A DNA stretch of 15,710 nucleotides. It comes from JAEXNA01 sp050486105 (GTDB lineage: Bacteria; Vulcanimicrobiota; Xenobia; Xenobiales; JADMJV01). How positions within the stretch are numbered: position 1 is the first letter of the stretch; every line of letters starts with the position of its first letter. Location of the stretch: NCBI GenBank assembly GCA_050486105.1, contig JBJHCR010000136.1:1-15710 (forward strand), in the 5' to 3' direction. The notes under the pieces were generated by a model. The model worked only from the letters and a program-made list of their open reading frames with translations. It was not told the origin of the DNA and ran no database searches. Made by a program: the position numbers and the translations under genes. This document shows, piece by piece, positions 14,168 to 15,710 of the stretch.

Positions 14168-14962
14168 TCAAGTTCCCGCGGGGCTAACCGTGGGAGTGAG
14201 CTTCTCTAGCCCTTTAAGTATATCAGGATCTGTGTATTCGATAAAGTCACCCGAGCGGGCGTGAGGTCCGTATAGGGCCAACCAGACGGCTGCCTTGGCT
14301 GGAACGTCTGGGGGCTCAAGTTTTCCAGAGGATTTTAAGTCTCGGAACTTGTCCAGATCATCCGGAGCCATCCCTGTTGAGGACCGGATTTGGGTCTGCA
14401 TTTCGGTGTCGATGACTCCCGGTCTGAGTGAGAAAAAGGCCACTTCTGGAGTCTCCTCGGCGGCGACCCTTGTTAAATGGAGGAGACCAGCCTTGGAGGT
14501 GCAGTAGGCGCTCCACGCTTTCACGGTTTTCACTGCCGCCCCGCTGCTGATGTTGACGACCCTCCCTCTTCGTTCCTTCAACTGTGGAAGGGCGGCTCGC
14601 ATAAGCATGGCCGGCGCGGTCAAGTTGATGGTGATAGCCTGAAGCCACTGCATAGGATCGGCCTGGATTAGAGGCTCGGTGGGCTCGATCACTCCAGCGT
14701 TATTGATCAGGGCATCGAGGCGTCCAAAGGAATCCAAGCAAGCTTGGACCGCCAAGTGGGATCTCAAAGGTTCGCTGAGATCTAAGGGATAGGCTATCGC
14801 GTGGTTCAATTCTCGTTCCAACTCACGCAATGGAACTTCGGATCGAGCGACCATGACTGTGCGAATGCCCAACTGATCTAAATGCCTAACGATGGCATCT
14901 CCGAGTCCTCGGGAGGCTCCGGTCACTAGAACAACTCGGCTTTCTTGATGCGAGCTAGACAT
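14168..14962 (-). CDS. Short-chain dehydrogenase/reductase (SDR)
   Basis: 264 residues, the usual classical SDR length. The Rossmann motif TGASRGLG (14-21) binds NAD(P). Arg40 after strand 2 (VMVARSE) points to NADP(H). NNAG is at 87-90, the catalytic Ser is in NISSG (137-141), and the YxxxK pair is Tyr153/Lys157. PGVIDTEMQTQIR (181-193) resembles the sepiapterin/benzil reductase group (Bacillus YueD-like). The substrate is unknown. ATG 14962 lies inside the last eight bases of the FHA gene; AGGA precedes it closely. Coupling to a signalling protein is unusual for an SDR. It is followed by the 42-residue gene. Confidence 0.9.
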   Translation of the reverse strand: MSSSHQESRVVLVTGASRGLGDAIVRHLDQLGIRTVMVARSEVPLRELERELNHAIAYPLDLSEPLRSHLAVQACLDSFGRLDALINNAGVIEPTEPLIQADPMQWLQAITINLTAPAMLMRAALPQLKERRGRVVNISSGAAVKTVKAWSAYCTSKAGLLHLTRVAAEETPEVAFFSLRPGVIDTEMQTQIRSSTGMAPDDLDKFRDLKSSGKLEPPDVPAKAAVWLALYGPHARSGDFIEYTDPDILKGLEKLTPTVSPAGT

Positions 14963-15710
14963 TGTTTTCCTGCTTTCCGAATTGCAGCTGAATGTCGGCT
15001 AGAAGGATGACGTCCCCCTCGGACAGCAAAGCTTCGGCGCCCTCACGAAGTTCGGCTTGCCACACCACACCATCACAGTCGCGAAAGAGGTAGACTCCGG
15101 CCGAATCGGGTCCAAATCTCCCAGCCCGATACCTCTGGGACAGCTCATCGTAGCGCAAAATGAGATTGTTCGGACTCAACATGGGATGGTCCAAGACATA
15201 CTCTCGGTCAAATTTCAACTTGCCGTGCTGCTCTGTCTCCAAGTCTCGATCCTCAGGGGCTCCAAACCTAACGATGATACCCTGTAAGGGAAACTGTTCA
15301 CCCAAGTCTGAGACCAAAGCGTAGGTCGTTGGAGGACCCATGCTGATCTTTTTCCCAGAGGTGGGAGCGATCGGCCCCAACATGGCACCTGGGATGATGC
15401 GGGTAGCAGTACCCGGGGGAGCTGAGGCCGAGGACTCATCTGAGTGAGGGGGAGCCGAAATGGTGGGGAACCCTCCGGAAGGGGTGTTCTTGGACCACCG
15501 GAGGTCTGCCTTTTGCAACTCCAAGCTGGTGGCTCCCAATTCCAAAACGTCGTCCTCGAAGAGTTCGGCGTCCTCCACAGCTTCACCGTTGATGTAGGTT
15601 GAATTGGTGGTGGACCGGAGGAGGAGCCGAAAACTTCGTCGGTCCTCTTGCCAAAAAATTTCGCAATGCAGTCGGGAGACGGTGGCGTCTAGCTGGTTAG
15701 TCCAACCTGA
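14955..15710 (-). CDS. FHA-domain protein with probable second, degenerate FHA domain (5' end outside the window)
   Basis: The frame is open to the right edge, so the N-terminus lies outside; 251 residues are visible. The first visible part reads VSRLHCEIFW (11-20) and STTNSTYINGEA (33-44), then LFEDDVLELG. This is the classical FHA pattern with the SRxH and N..NG motifs that bind phosphothreonine. After a low-complexity linker rich in Pro, Ser and Ala (about 75-125), a second beta-rich block runs from about residue 128 to the end. It contains VRFGAPEDRD, LDHPMLSPNN, AGVYLFRD and LLSEGDVILLAD, which follow the FHA strand order. The SRxH site is replaced by SPNNL, so phosphopeptide binding is doubtful there. 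A GTG at 15578 in this frame is internal, not a start. The gene overlaps the SDR gene by eight bases, a sign of coupling. FHA proteins usually act as adaptors for Ser/Thr kinases; no kinase gene is visible here. Confidence 0.85.
   Translation of the reverse strand, partial: SGWTNQLDATVSRLHCEIFWQEDRRSFRLLLRSTTNSTYINGEAVEDAELFEDDVLELGATSLELQKADLRWSKNTPSGGFPTISAPPHSDESSASAPPGTATRIIPGAMLGPIAPTSGKKISMGPPTTYALVSDLGEQFPLQGIIVRFGAPEDRDLETEQHGKLKFDREYVLDHPMLSPNNLILRYDELSQRYRAGRFGPDSAGVYLFRDCDGVVWQAELREGAEALLSEGDVILLADIQLQFGKQENNV

Overview
The window is about 57% GC by impression, with no tRNA, rRNA or other marker that would fix a taxon. The gene content suggests a free-living, envelope-rich environmental bacterium: a gliding-type ABC system with DUF4340, FHA-domain signalling, Gly-rich membrane proteins and HNH proteins of the DUF222 style. 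I cannot name the phylum. Several genes have clear AGGAG-type ribosome sites and many neighbours overlap by 4 to 11 bases, so most of the window consists of tightly packed operons.

Left part (1-2247, + strand) is accessory DNA. It opens with the 3' end of an HNH endonuclease gene. Two small, low-GC, mutually related genes of unknown family follow (455-901 and 1807-2247). Between them lies an 859-base wreck of an IS66-family insertion sequence (916-1774). It keeps both terminal inverted repeats, a frameshifted first ORF and the last third of the transposase, but has lost the middle. A hairpin terminator (2267-2302) closes this part, and a convergent, gene-free, hairpin-rich gap (2303-2657) separates it from the rest.

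Middle part (2658-9854, - strand). An operon starts with a GldA-like ABC ATPase (9854 to 8892). It continues into a fused permease/GldG protein with a duplicated extracytoplasmic domain (8902 to 6068) and a DUF4340 protein (6075 to 5167). After 110 bases come two coupled genes for glycine-zipper membrane proteins (5056 to 3878 and 3881 to 2658). They share the N-terminus MNIL(K/T)S; the second carries a proline-rich stalk and three nine-residue repeats with an HxH core.

Right part (10065-15710, - strand). An FHA-domain gene enters from the right edge and overlaps a short-chain dehydrogenase gene. These are followed by a 42-residue membrane protein gene and a strong Rho-independent terminator (13884-13913). 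Next is a methyltransferase with an N-terminal zinc-ribbon, and then an AMP-forming acyl-CoA synthetase coupled by an ATGA overlap to an MFS transporter, which suggests uptake and CoA activation of a carboxylic acid. A long hairpin (9962-10012) lies between this MFS gene and the ABC operon.

The most interesting items are the paralogous small genes split by a dead IS66, the glycine-zipper pair with its His-repeat tail, the duplicated GldG-like domain, and the short membrane protein.
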